This document shows positions 21,967 through 33,327 of a DNA stretch of 64,000 nucleotides, in pieces. Below the pieces are notes generated by a model. The model saw only the letters and a list, made by a program, of their open reading frames with translations. It was not told where the DNA came from and searched no databases. The stretch comes from Polysphondylium violaceum (taxonomy: Eukaryota; Evosea; Eumycetozoa; Dictyosteliales; Dictyosteliaceae): assembly GCA_000277445.1 (NCBI GenBank), contig AJWJ01000012.1, positions 38,882 to 102,881 on the forward strand. The letters run 5' to 3'. The first letter of the stretch is position 1, and each line of letters starts with the position of its first letter. Position numbers and translations under genes: made by a program.

Positions 21967-23734
21967 ATGAAAACTAGATTTAATTTTTATATTTTTGTAT
22001 TATTAGTACTTTTTAACCAATGTGTATTATCGGCTGTGCTTGATATTTATGTCGATCCAAAATCAACAGCAGCTGATGATGGATGTGGAAGTGATGCTCT
22101 TACTGCTTGTAGATCTTTACCTGTGGCTGTAGCACAATACCAAAAGCAAGTTGGTAACCAACAAGACAATTCAGTCGTTGTGCATTTGGTTGATGGTGTG
22201 TATGGAGGTAATGAGAATGGTAATGTCAACATCTATGCATTGAATATCACTCTTTTACCAGTATCTGCAACACCCAACGTCGTATTTCAAGGCAGCACTA
22301 CAAGTAATAGCAGTGCATTGCTTTTTGTCCAAGAGCCTCAGAGCGATATCTCTGCAAATATATCAAGGATTACCAATGTCGTTGTGGAAAAAATCACGTT
22401 CACTAAATTCAATTCAATGATGATTGTATCTTCTTTTCTTCAATTTGGAAGTTTGTCCCTCTCTGTAGACAATTGTGTATTTAGTGAAAATAGTCGTACT
22501 GCCAATACGACCGGAGGTGGCATTGTGTCTATCGATGGAGCTAGAAATAACACCAAGTCCTACACAGTCTCCATTAAAAACTCTCAATTCACCCAAAACT
22601 CTGCTGTCACTGGCTCGGCACTCTACTTTGGGTTCAATGTAGTTGGTTCCATTGACAGTTGTACATTTAGTGGAAACACTGCCACAAGAGGCTCTGCTGT
22701 TCTCTATAGCTCATATAGTGTGGTGAGTGTTTCAAATAGTGTGTTTGAAAACCAAGTCTCTAGACAAGATTGCTCCACTATTACCCTATTCCAAGAGGGT
22801 GCTAGTGTATCTGTATTTAACAACTGTTCATTCAACGGCAACAATGCCTATGGTCGTGGTGGTGTGTTATGCTTACACGATAGCAACGCCAATATTACAA
22901 ACTCTAATTTCAACAACAACAGAGCTTCCTCCAATGGTGGATCAATCTTTACCTCTGCTGCATACACCACCCTCTACTCTGTAAACTTTATCAACAACAC
23001 TGCACAAAAAGGTGGAGGTATGTATTTTAATTGCAACTATAGCGAATCAATTACAATCACTTACTAATCATGTTTCTCTAGCAATGTCTGTTCAAGATGA
23101 AGCTTTTGTAAAGAGTTTTAATTGTGTCTATGACACCAACTCAGCCATTGGGGATGGCGGAGCTATTAGTGTTGAATTTGCCACTCTCCAACTCTTCAAC
23201 AGTGTCATGAAATCCAGTACTGGCAATGACAGAGGAGGTGCTCTCTATACCTACCACTCTCAAATCGCTTTGGAAAACTCTACCATTGATGGAAATCTCG
23301 CACCCTTTGGCGGAGCCATCTATTGCTCGGCATCTGATATGTCTATCAGCGGCACCACTGTCAGCAACAACACCGACACACACTATGGCACCCATTCCTA
23401 CGAATATGAGGACGGCAGCATGGAAATCCTCGTCAATGACAGAAACATCTATTGCTCCCAGTTCCCCGCCTACACATTCTGCACCATCAGCGGCGATCAA
23501 GAGTTCTCGTCGCTCTGTGGCGAGGTCTATGTCGTCAACAAACCATCGGGATTGAGTAAAGGCCAATTGGCAGGAATCATCATTGGCTCCATCATGGGCG
23601 CCGCCGTTCTCGCCTTTGGCTTTGGCGTCTTGTGGGCAAAATCCACAATCTCTGAAATCTTTACTCCCCTCAAAGCCACAATCAACGAAGACGAAGATGA
23701 AGAAAACAGTGGTGGTGAAGTCAAGCATTTATAG
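21967..23734 (+). CDS. Pmp-type repeat surface protein with C-terminal membrane helix, two exons, 567 aa
   Basis: Predicted secreted beta-helix protein anchored in the plasma membrane. Exons read 21967-23017 and 23082-23734. The 64-bp GTATGT intron has a TACTAAT branch site, and splicing restores the expected GGAM in place of a stop. It has a signal peptide (NFYIFVLLVLFNQCVLSA), then a pectin-lyase-like start (LDIYVDPKSTAADDGCGSDA), then repeated short units of the type SxFxxNxAxxGGA(I/L/M) as in chlamydial polymorphic outer membrane proteins. One helix (LAGIIIGSIMGAAVLAFGFG) is followed by an acidic cytosolic tail. A second member with the same plan lies at 55737-57334. Adhesion or self/non-self contact are possible roles, not shown. 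Confidence 0.85.
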
Positions 23735-24857
23735 TTGTTTAAATACCCCACCTCCCCAATTATTTATTTAATTTATTTATTTATTTATTTATTTATAAAC
23801 ACTGATATGGCGAGCTCAACTACATCATGTACTGATATAGCTGTTCATCGATATTTGGTCATGCATCGACATTTTTATTTTATTTATTTTATTTTATTTT
23901 CTACACCGACAGTTACCATATAAAAGGTAGTCACCCACCAATTTAGAAGTTCTTCCGTTGGAATTTTTTTTTTTAAAATTTTCAAAAATTAGAAAAAAAA
24001 AAAAAAAAAAAAAAAGAATCAAGCAGAGGTTTTTTCAATTTTCTATTTTCTATCAAAAAACAGTTGTGTGTGTATTATATTATAATATATATAATTTTTT
24101 ATATTTATATCTCAATTTATTTGTATATTTCAAACAAAAACAAACAATAGTGTATTAGCTCGCAGTAGTAAGAAACTCAAAGGTACAGATGCCATATTAA
24201 ATATATCACATTCCTTAGTCGTGTAGTGCACGCGCTCACGTGTTGCATGCGCACAGTAACCAACGCCATAAGGTGCACACAAGTACACTTCAACACACAT
24301 ACACCACATGCAATAATAATATTTAAGTAAATAATAATCACTATGTATATTAGTGAGTGTATGATGGAGACAGACAAATACAGTGCGTGCTCCCTCCTCT
24401 GCCTCAATGATGAATTATTGTTATTATTAGTTTTATATTAGTAAAGTAGTCGTAGTCGTCGTAGTTAGTGGTCAAAGTACAGTGGTAATCAAAAGATGAG
24501 GACCAAAACATGTTGATAGAAGCAAAAAGTAATTCAAACAACTGCTATATATATTTATTTTGTTTAGACAAAATAATAGACATCAAATGTTTTGCGAGTC
24601 TTGTAGGCTTACGTTGGTTTTAGTTTAGCTTGTCCTTCTCTTTTCTTCCCTATTTTTATTAATAACGATATTAGAATCTAATCAACTGACACTCAAATCC
24701 AATTTATATAACCATATATTATTACTACTGTATTTGTTCCTTAGGTCTAATATATCTCAACCAAACAAACTCAGTTTAGTTTATCAATAACCAACCCAAT
24801 CAATCAGTATATATAATTATTTTTTTTTCCCTTAATCTCCTTCTCCATATATAAAAG
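23735..24857. other. 1.1 kb intergenic region with a GC-rich island
   Basis: TTTA repeats (23757-23797), an A-run near 23995-24015 and a locally GC-rich stretch at 24215-24310 with alternating purine-pyrimidine steps (GTGCACGCGCTCACG). No gene recognised. The right end should be the promoter of the RGG protein. Confidence 0.5.
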
Positions 24858-25292
24858 ATGTCTCAAAAGAATTCACGTCGTGTCATTATCAACGGTGGAG
24901 CCGCTGGTGGTTCATTGAATGACAGATTCACCCAAATGAAATCCTCCCCAAAGCCAGGTATGTCAAGTCCAACCGTAAAGAGAACCAGAGACTCCTCCTC
25001 AAGAGGTGGTCGTGGTGGTTCAACCACCATCACAATCTCTAGAGACGCCAACAAGCCCCTTGGTACTGGTTCACCATCCAGAGGTGGTCGTGGTGGTTTC
25101 AGAGGCGGCAGAGGTGGTGCTTCATCCAGAGGCAGACCAACAGGCGGTGCTCGTGGTGGTCGTGGTGGTTTCAGCAGAGGCGGTAGAGGTGGTCGTGGTG
25201 GTCGTGGTGGCAAGAGAGAAAAGACCCCATCCAAAGAAGAACTCGATGCCGAACTTGACCAAATCTCTGAAAACAATCAAATGAAAGAATAA
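24858..25292 (+). CDS. Small RGG-rich RNA-binding protein, CHTOP/ALYREF-like, 144 aa
   Basis: Single exon. The N-terminus has SLNDRFTQM, like the start motif of Friend-of-PRMT1 (CHTOP) proteins. The middle is dominated by RGG/RGGRGG boxes, the usual arginine methylation and RNA-binding sites. The C-terminus (KEELDAELDQI) matches the UAP56/DDX39-binding EELDAxLD motif of mRNA export adaptors. There is no RRM, so it is closer to CHTOP than to ALYREF. Likely a nuclear mRNA export adaptor; a general RGG protein is the alternative. Proline-rich and valine-rich frames on the other strand or frames are shadows of the repeats. Confidence 0.78.
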   Translation: MSQKNSRRVIINGGAAGGSLNDRFTQMKSSPKPGMSSPTVKRTRDSSSRGGRGGSTTITISRDANKPLGTGSPSRGGRGGFRGGRGGASSRGRPTGGARGGRGGFSRGGRGGRGGRGGKREKTPSKEELDAELDQISENNQMKE

Positions 25293-25467
25293 ATTATTCT
25301 TTACTCCCTTTTTTAAAAAATAAAATATAAATATAGTAATCTTTTTTTTTTCTCTATTTACAGAATCAAAGTATATCGATTTAGATTTTAGAATCATTGT
25401 AACAACAAAAGAGGAATATTAATTATCTGATTATTTATATTAATATTTCCAAAATTATTCATATTTG

Positions 25468-25500
<33 letters not shown>
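25468..25500. repeat. A33 homopolymer
   Basis: Uninterrupted run of 33 A residues about 55 bp upstream of the trappc5 start codon. Confidence 0.95.
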
Positions 25501-25503
<3 letters not shown>

Positions 25504-25555
25504 CTTTTTATTTATCTTAATTAAACTATTGTGTTCATCCACATATACATACAAA

Positions 25556-26283
25556 ATGAGCAGGAGTACATCAAATACAATATCAACACCCTCTTCATTA
25601 AATATAGTAGACAGACCATTGTCAAAGGGAAAGAGTGAGATAAATCTTAGTTCATTTGCTTTTCTTTTCTCAGAGATGATTCAGTATTGTCAAGATAGAA
25701 TTAAAGCTGGTCACGAATTAGAGAAAAAGTAAGTTGTTGTTATTGCTGTTAATTTATTCATTATACTCATCGATATCACTGCTTTGATTGCGACGTGTAG
25801 ATTATCAGATATGGGTGTGTCAGTTGGACCAAGAGTATTGGAGCTATTGGTTGTCAGAGAAAAGAACTCAAAGAGAGAAACTAAATTATTGGGCATATTG
25901 TCTTTTATTCATACCACTGTTTGGAAATCATTGTTTGGTAAACAAGCAGACTCTCTTGAAAAGAGTACCGAGGCAGACGACGAATACATGATTTCAGATA
26001 ACAATATGTTGGTCAACAAGTTTATTTCCTTACCCAAGAATCTCAGTAGTTTAAATTGTGCTGCCTTTGTTGCCGGTATTATCGAAGGTATTTTATGTAG
26101 TGCTGAATTTGTATGTTGTCCTATCATTACACAATAGTATATATCACACACGCTAACATCAATTTACACACAACACAGCCAGCTAGAGTCACAGCTCACA
26201 ACGTCGCAGTGGAGGGCAAAAAGTTTTCAAAGACTGTTATTTTAATTAAATTCAATCCCGAAGTCATCGAGAGAAATCCTTAG
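25556..26283 (+). CDS. trappc5: TRAPP complex subunit 5 (Trs31), three exons, 195 aa
   Basis: Core subunit of the TRAPP tether and Rab1 exchange factor, acting in ER-Golgi and Golgi traffic. Exons read 25556-25728, 25801-26110 and 26179-26283; frames join cleanly. The family pattern is continuous across the exons: [18 protein letters not shown], then [69 protein letters not shown], and [15 protein letters not shown] at the start of exon 3. Length is normal for the family. The short Ser/Thr N-terminal extension is species-specific. Confidence 0.95.
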
Positions 26284-26558
26284 GATTCATCGGCAGTTCA
26301 ATTGAATAAATATGTACATATAATAGCAATAACAACACAGAGTGTCTATCATCCTTGGTATGACATCACTCGCAAATAAAGTAAATTGGTGATCACCAAG
26401 TGTCACGTGCATGCACAACGCTATTGATTTTTTTTTTGTAAAATTTCATTTTCATTTTAATTGTTTGTTTATTCAGCTGATGTAATAGCAGTGTGTAGTT
26501 GGATAGGTGTGTTGTGGATATTGACTCTATACCATACAATACCCATACCCTACCTATT

Positions 26559-29500
26559 ATGAGTTTTTTTAAAAGAAATAAAGAGGAGGAAGAAAAAGAG
26601 TCGGACTTTTGGAATAAAAAGGCATCATCTACAAAGTCTTTATTTAATTTATCGTCATCATCGTCATCAACATCAACGCCAACGTCACCTAAAAAGGTAG
26701 TATCTTCTTCTTCTTCTTCTTCTTCTTCTTCACCGAAAAAAGCATTCCAACCTTGGGTCTTGCCTGCTAAAAATGGACCTTCTTCAACTATAGTTAAAAA
26801 TAATAGTAGTAATAGTAATAGTAAGAGTATTACAAAGGAAAAGGAAACGATAAAGGGGTCTCCTTGGATAAATAGTTTAAAGAGTGGCACATCAAAAGAA
26901 AAAGAAGAGACAACCAGTAAACAAAAGGAATCTGTTGTTGTAGCAACGACAACATCAATAAATAAAGATCATTCTATACCAAAACAAGTAAAATCACCAA
27001 CTACAACATCAATAGTTGAAATAACTCCAGAGTCAACACCAAAACCAAAAGATTCTGTTGCTCCACATATCATTGTAGATGAGAAAGATGGAGAAGAAGA
27101 AAAGGATACAATGGTTGAAAAAGTGGTCAACAGTTCCTTGTCAAAGCTAGATCAAAAGGATACAGCAATCAAGATTGATGAAAACCTAGATGATAAAACA
27201 AAGTCTGATAAAGAGAAATTGGCTTTAATCAATCAGAATACCATTAGTATAAAAGAGGAGAAAAAGAAAGTCGGTTCAATTGTCAAGAGTAGTAGTACAG
27301 TTCCACTAGTAATAGAGTTGCAAAGTAATGCAATACCCGGTGGAAAGCCTAAACCTCCACCTAAAAGATCTGCAACAGAGATTGCCCGAATTTCCAAAGA
27401 GCAGCAAGAAATCAATCAAAAGTTATTAGTTATAAAGAAAAAAAAAGAAAGAAAACAGACAACAACAACAACAACTACTAGCACATCATTAGTACCACCA
27501 TCGTCAGCATCTGTTGGTGGACTGTCATCACCAAAACCATCATTGTCAACAAATTCGACAAATACACCAAAAGTTAAACTTGATAAAAAGAAATCAACAG
27601 CTAAACTCAATAATGAAAAAGATACAGACGACGAAGATCAATCAATGGTTTGTATTTGTAGATTTACACTCGTGTTTATTGTTGGTTAATACTAACCGAA
27701 ACGAATGAATATAGATGACAGGTGTACTATCACAAACTATAAAGGAAAATCAAAATTATTATCAAGAGGCAAAGAAAATAGTGAGCTCATTAAAAAGCTT
27801 GGACAGCAAAGTTATCTTGGATTCTTTGAACAAATTGGTGGAAATCGTTACAAAGGATACCACAGAGTTTACTCTAATACTTAGATCTCATAATTTATTT
27901 TCAAATTTAACAGACACATTGATATACTTGTCAAACCTATCAATTGACAATATACTTTTATCGTCACCATCAACGACAACCACCACCACTACAACCACCA
28001 CAACAACAGTATTAAATAGATCAGCAAGTTTGGTAACAAGCAGTCCAACAAAATTGAGTGTAAATGAACCTAGTAGCAGTAATAACAATACTCCTAAAAA
28101 ATCACCAGTTAAGCGATCAAATACATTTGACTCAATCGATTCCATTAAATCAAAATCATCACCAACACCAAGGAAAAAGAATAGAGCTCCAATTACCAAA
28201 AGTGAGGATTTATTATCAATGTTTTTGTCCACAACTACACCACCCTCGTCACAGTCATCATCCCAAACAGCAGGTACACCTCCATCATCACAATCTCTTT
28301 TCGACCAAGATAGCGATAGTGATAGCACTGATGACGAACAAAACGATTGGAAACCATTGTTTTTACAAAAGAGATTAAAATCTGATCCCTCTTCATTAAT
28401 GAATCAAAAAGAAAACAGTAATAGTACAACAGTAACTTCTTTACAATTATCATCGTCGTCATCGACCATATCAACAAAAAAACAAACAACCAAGATTTAC
28501 AGATGCAGAGAAAACAGCTATTAATATTGCAACTTGCTTTATATTCTATGCATTCTCTACCAATCAAGTCAACATTGAGCACTTTAATAGAGATACCATA
28601 GAGTTTCTCTATAAACAGTCTCTAACAATTCCCGAAAACTATTTATTTGAGTTCTTTACAACACCATCCAAGTTGCCAAAGTCTCCCATGTCACCCATAT
28701 CACCAAGCAAAAAACAACAAAAGAAATCAGAGCTATTGATCAATGTCTATGCCCAGTTTCCTAATCTTGTTCATGATACAGTGAGATTCTCTGTCACTTG
28801 TCCATCGTTGTCGTTGGCCACGTTGTCCAATTTAGCCTCCAATCACATTAATCACTCTATGAAGCTAAAGTTGAAAGAATATGGCGTTATGAATGGTATG
28901 GTCCAGCTGCTCTACAAATACATTCACTACTTGAATCCTATTCTCGACATTGGCTCCATTTCACCAAAGTTGATTGGAAACATTGAAAACAGCTTTAAAA
29001 TTCTCAACCAATGTTTGGTCGGTGACATTAAAGCACACAGAGAGCAATTGCTCTCTATGGAAACTCTTCAGCTCTTTGTCACATATCTTCGTTACTTGGA
29101 TATCATTATTACTTCCAACACGGATAGATTGGTAGGCATTGATATCAAGTCGATTGGCTCTGACACCATCATATCGATTTTAGAGATCTTGTTGAATATT
29201 ACACACGAAAACAATCCCGCCAGCCACTACATTGCCACTCTTAACGGCCCCTACACCAATCTCGGATTGCCAAGCAACGTATCACCATCACTCAAGAAAT
29301 CAAGCAAACCCGAAGCGTTTGTGCCGACTGCTGTCGATCATAATAATAAGGAGTTCACTCAATATCTAGACTCAATCATTCAAAATACTCCAACTAAACT
29401 ATCACCTCCCCTCAATGGTATTTCGCCCAGTACAACAATCTCTTACAAACTGACACCCAAAAAAACTAGATTCCTGGAGTCCATTGAACTAAAAGAACAT

Positions 29501-30055
29501 TTTGGATTCAAAACTCTGCTCTCATTATTGAAATTGGAAGTTTTGGATAAATATGATGTTGGCCAAAACTGTGTGTCTTTGTTGGTGAATTTGGTGGAAT
29601 GTAATCCAGAAAACAGACAAATATTTGGATCTATTGATGGTGCAATCGAAGTTATATTAAATATTTATTTATGGAGAACAAGTGGTCGTATTTTAACTAG
29701 ATTTACAAGTAAAGTGCAGGAAATGATTGCCTCATCTTATATAGTAATCCTAATAGGATTTCTGATTAAAGATAATGAAAAAAATCGTAGAGTCGTTTTG
29801 GATAGTCTCCCAAAACACTCTTTTGATGATATGGTTATTTTATTACAGGATTTTATAGAATTCCAAATTAATACTGGAATTCTTTCGAATCAAATATATA
29901 ATATGGTCATTCATTTAGCTGGCGAAGTTTTCATTCAACCAAATAATAATAATAATACCGAGTTTATTGAAGTCTCTCAAGAAACTATTGATAACTTTGT
30001 TAAATTTAAAAAGCAATCGGATGTAAAAATAAATAACTCTCTAGATCCGTTATAG
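26559..30055 (+). CDS. WAPL-like cohesin release factor, probably three exons, about 1114 aa
   Basis: Likely homologue of Wings-apart-like, which opens cohesin rings. Exon 1 is 26559-27647 and exon 2 starts at 27715 (phase 0). Exon 2 is in a different frame from the last exon, which runs to 30055. The simplest repair is an 85-bp intron, 28418-28502 (GTAATA...TTTACAG), giving KEN-NAEKTAINIATC; a frame error in the sequence is the alternative. The N-terminal half is Ser/Thr/Lys low complexity. The conserved half has helical repeats, with YYQEAKKIVSSLKSLDSKVI and VGQNCVSLLVNLVECNPENR, the latter close to the NLVEYSxxNR segment of animal WAPL. I saw no FGF motif. The family call is moderate. Confidence 0.68.
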
Positions 30056-30525
30056 TAAGAGTGTGTGCTATAGTTTAAACACAAGTGATAAAAACAGCAA
30101 TTAATTATTACTTTTTATGTGTACACCCACAACTACTATTTAGTTATAAAGAAAAATAGAAAAAAATTTAAACCACGCTCTTTATAAAATGATTTCAATA
30201 ATATTTGTTTGTATATCATTTCTGATTAAAGTCAATGTACTTTCGTCTATGCTTAAGAGATGATATGTTTCGCACCATTAAAATTTTTGGAAATTTTCAT
30301 TTATAACCCCCCTCTGGCGTGGATAATAAATATTTGATAAGTGCGAAAAGGGTGAGGGGTAGTATATGAAAAAACTTTTACCGATTTGTTTTCAGATATT
30401 TTCCGTTTGAATAGAGATAGAGTTTTAAAAGTATAAATAGATTTGTTGTTTGATCATGTTTTTCATCAAATCAACAAACTATCATTTCTTCTTCCAACAA
30501 GTACTTAAAAACCAAACAAACTAAA
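30056..30525. other. Intergenic region WAPL-like to hssA-like
   Basis: AT-rich with a short CCCCCCTCTGGCG patch near 30306-30318 and GGGTGAGGGGT near 30350. Such G/C patches could be developmental promoter boxes for the hssA-like gene. No gene recognised. Confidence 0.5.
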
Positions 30526-30786
30526 ATGTCTATCCTTAGTAAGAATTTTATATCTATGATAATAATAATATAAACTCTAACATTACTTTTTTTTAAAGAA
30601 TCAATTGCCTCAATCAACTTTGGTGTTGCCCAATCCAAATCCTCAAACTTTTTCAATAGCAACAATAATTTAGTTGGTGCTGGTAAGAACCAAAACTGTC
30701 AAGGATTAGTTGGCCAAGTTGTCAGTACTGTTGATGGAACTTTAATGCCAGTTGCTCAAACTGTTGATGATATTCTTGGTCTCTAA
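30526..30786 (+). CDS. hssA/2C/7E-like small protein, two exons, 66 aa
   Basis: Exon 1 is only 13 nt (30526-30538, Met-Ser-Ile-Leu and one base) followed by a GTAAGA intron. Exon 2 is 30599-30786. The protein begins MSILKSIASINFGVAQSKSS and continues with Asn-rich, Gly-containing sequence to a hydrophobic end (VAQTVDDILGL). The start pattern, the position of the tiny first exon and the size match the hssA/2C/7E family of dictyostelids, which are abundant small proteins of unknown biochemical role, often expressed in development. It has no clear signal peptide. Confidence 0.78.
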
Positions 30787-31235
30787 AAATTCATATTCTT
30801 GATTATGGATAACACACTACAACACTACAAAGTAAAATTAATTTGTCAAATACTAAATAAAGTTATTCATTCCATTATCTAAATAGATTTAAAAGATTTT
30901 TATAAACATTTTATTTTTACAGAGAATATTATTCCCAAAATAGAAGATTATTGTTATTGAAATATATAAATAGAAGGCAGTTATTTACATCCTTTACTTT
31001 TGGAGTTATTATTATTGCTATTAAACATTGAAAAAAAAAAGTAAGCTTTTTTTCAAGTAAAAAAGGTTATATAATAGATTGTGGTTTGTATGTTGTTGGA
31101 TTGAATATATAAAAATTTAAATTATTAATCATAGATAGAAATAACTATTAATTGTTATGTTGTTATTGTTATTGTTGTTGTTGTTGTTATTATTGTTATT
31201 ATATTATTTGATTCACTTTCTTTTTCATTCTCAAC
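30787..31235. other. Intergenic region between convergent genes
   Basis: AT-rich, with TTG/TTA repeats near 31155-31200. It holds the 3' ends of the hssA-like and RRM genes. No gene seen. Confidence 0.5.
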
Positions 31236-32992
31236 TTATGCTGAACCATTACTACCATTACCATTGTTATTATATGATGGATAATGGTAAGATGGAATTT
31301 GATTGGCAGAAATCTCTGGAGAAGTAGTACTTTGAGCAGAATTTAAAAACACCACTTGAATTGGTCTTCCAGAAAATATTTTTCCATTTAAATTATTGAT
31401 GGCGTTTTGAGCAGAATCGTAATCCATAAAATTGACAATCGCTTGACCATTTCCAATCAATTGAATACCAGACAAAGCACCAAAAGGTCCAAAAAGTTTA
31501 TACAAATAGTTTTCTTCAATTTCAACTGCTAAATTTGATATATGTACGGAAAACATTGAAAACATATTTCCAATATATCCTTGATTATACATATCCATAC
31601 TTGGATCTAGGAAAATAAATTTATTCAATATATTAATAACTATTGAATTAAATCAAAAACAACATATCTAATATCTCATTATAATAATTACTATTATACA
31701 TACCAATTTGTTGAGGAGAATAAAAAGAAGATGCTGAAGAAGTTGGGAAATTATTTTGTAAATAGGTACCTTGTTGGTGATAGGATGATAAACCCATTTG
31801 GTCATATCTTGTTGTTGGAGGAGAAATGGTGTTTAATGAATGATCATAGAATCCATTATTCATAAAATTACTAGCACCTCCACCATTGTTGGTCGTTGAA
31901 TTAAAATTAAAACCTCCACCTTCAATATTTGTTAAATTGTTTGAATTATTAAAATAATGATTATATCCTTGATTTGTATTGAAATAGTTGTTGGAATTGT
32001 TTTGATTGATTAATGAGTTTTGGGTGTAATTGTTATTACTGGTTTGTGTGTTGGTTTGATTGGGTTGGTTGGTTTGATTGTTTTGATGATTGTTATTTAT
32101 ATTGGTATTAATATTAATATTACTATTAGTATTTTGAATGTTATTACTATTATTATTATGATGATGATGGTGATGGCGGAAATTATTGTTGTTGTTATTG
32201 TTGCTGTTGTTATTGTTATTATTTTGATGATTGTTTTGATTATATGAATTATTAAAGCCTTTATGATTTGGTTTAGATCTATTTGATGTATTACTTTCTT
32301 CTTTTTGATCAGCAAACTATATAAAGGAATAAGTAATTAGTAATTGATAATGAGTAATGAGTAATAATTACGACTACTAATCTAAAACATACTTTAACAT
32401 AAATAGGAGTAGTTTGTTGTTTAATAATAGCACCATTCATTGCTGTTACTGCTTTTAGGGCATCTCTTCTCGATGTAAAATGCACGAATCCAACACATCT
32501 TGAATTACCTGTTGTTGGATCTACTAAAATTCTAGATTCAGAAACATCACCAAAGGGTACAAACAACTCTTTAAGTATTTCTTTGGTGATGTGGGGTTCT
32601 AATCTATTGATATATAAGTTGGCATGAGATGATTGTGCACTGGTTGGTTGTGCATAGGATACTTTAATGGGTTTCATTGGTTCGATTTCGTAACCATTCA
32701 TTGAGGATATTGCAATGCTGGCATGGTCTGGATTTACAAATTTAACAAATCCATACCCCATATTTAATTGTTGCCCTGCTGCTCCTGTCGTAGTACTGGT
32801 GTTCGTGGTTGGGGGTGATGTATTCTTTCTGTTATATACAACTTTATATGATGCCAAGGGTCCATGTTTTTCAAATAGCACCTTTAGACCATCTGAATCC
32901 AATGTCTTTGGGATATTATTAACAATGAGATTGGTGAGAGCATCTTGATCGACTGGATCAAATTGATTACTGTTATTGTTGTTATTATCCAT
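31236..32992 (-). CDS. Three-RRM RNA-binding protein (ELAV/CELF-like plan), three exons, 527 aa
   Basis: Exons read 32992-32393, 32316-31704 and 31606-31236. RRM1 (LIVNNIPKTL, RNP1 GYGFVKFV) and RRM2 (LYINRLEPHI, RNP1 CVGFVHFT) lie back to back in exon 1. A long Asn-rich linker with a His run fills exon 2. RRM3 (VHISNLAVEI, with a degenerate RNP1 QAIVNFMDY) is in exon 3. Two N-terminal RRMs, a long linker and a C-terminal RRM is the plan of ELAV/Hu, Pub1/TIA and CELF proteins, which control mRNA stability, splicing or translation. RRM3 has lost the aromatic RNP1 residues, so it may bind protein rather than RNA. The Asn-rich linker may favour granule assembly (inference). Confidence 0.85.
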
Positions 32993-33327
32993 TCGCGTAT
33001 TCTGTCTGTCTGTGTCTGAATGACGATAAATGATAATTTATATGAAATGAAATAAATAAGAAAATAAAAAAGAGAAATTAAAACCAAAGAGTGAAATTAA
33101 AACAACCGAAATTAAAACAACGATCAAGTATATCTATCTGTATACAACAAGTATTTATCTACACACATAAAACAATCTTTGAAACAAAAAAAAAAAAAGT
33201 AAATAAAAAAAAACAAATTTACTGCATTTACTTTTTTTTTTTTTTTTTTTTGTATTTTATTTTTTTTAATTTTTTTACAAAAAAATGCGTAATTTTTTGC
33301 GGGTTGGAAATGGGAACAACAAGGGGC

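Noticed and set aside
23012-23081. Frameshift in the Pmp-type gene at 21967
   Set aside because: A 64-bp GTATGT...TTTCTCTAG intron with a TACTAAT branch site restores the frame and the GGAM motif, so no mutation is needed.
24863-25276. Proline-rich and valine-rich frames over the RGG gene
   Set aside because: These are the antisense and +1 readings of GGTCGTGGTGGT repeats, with no start context or family match.
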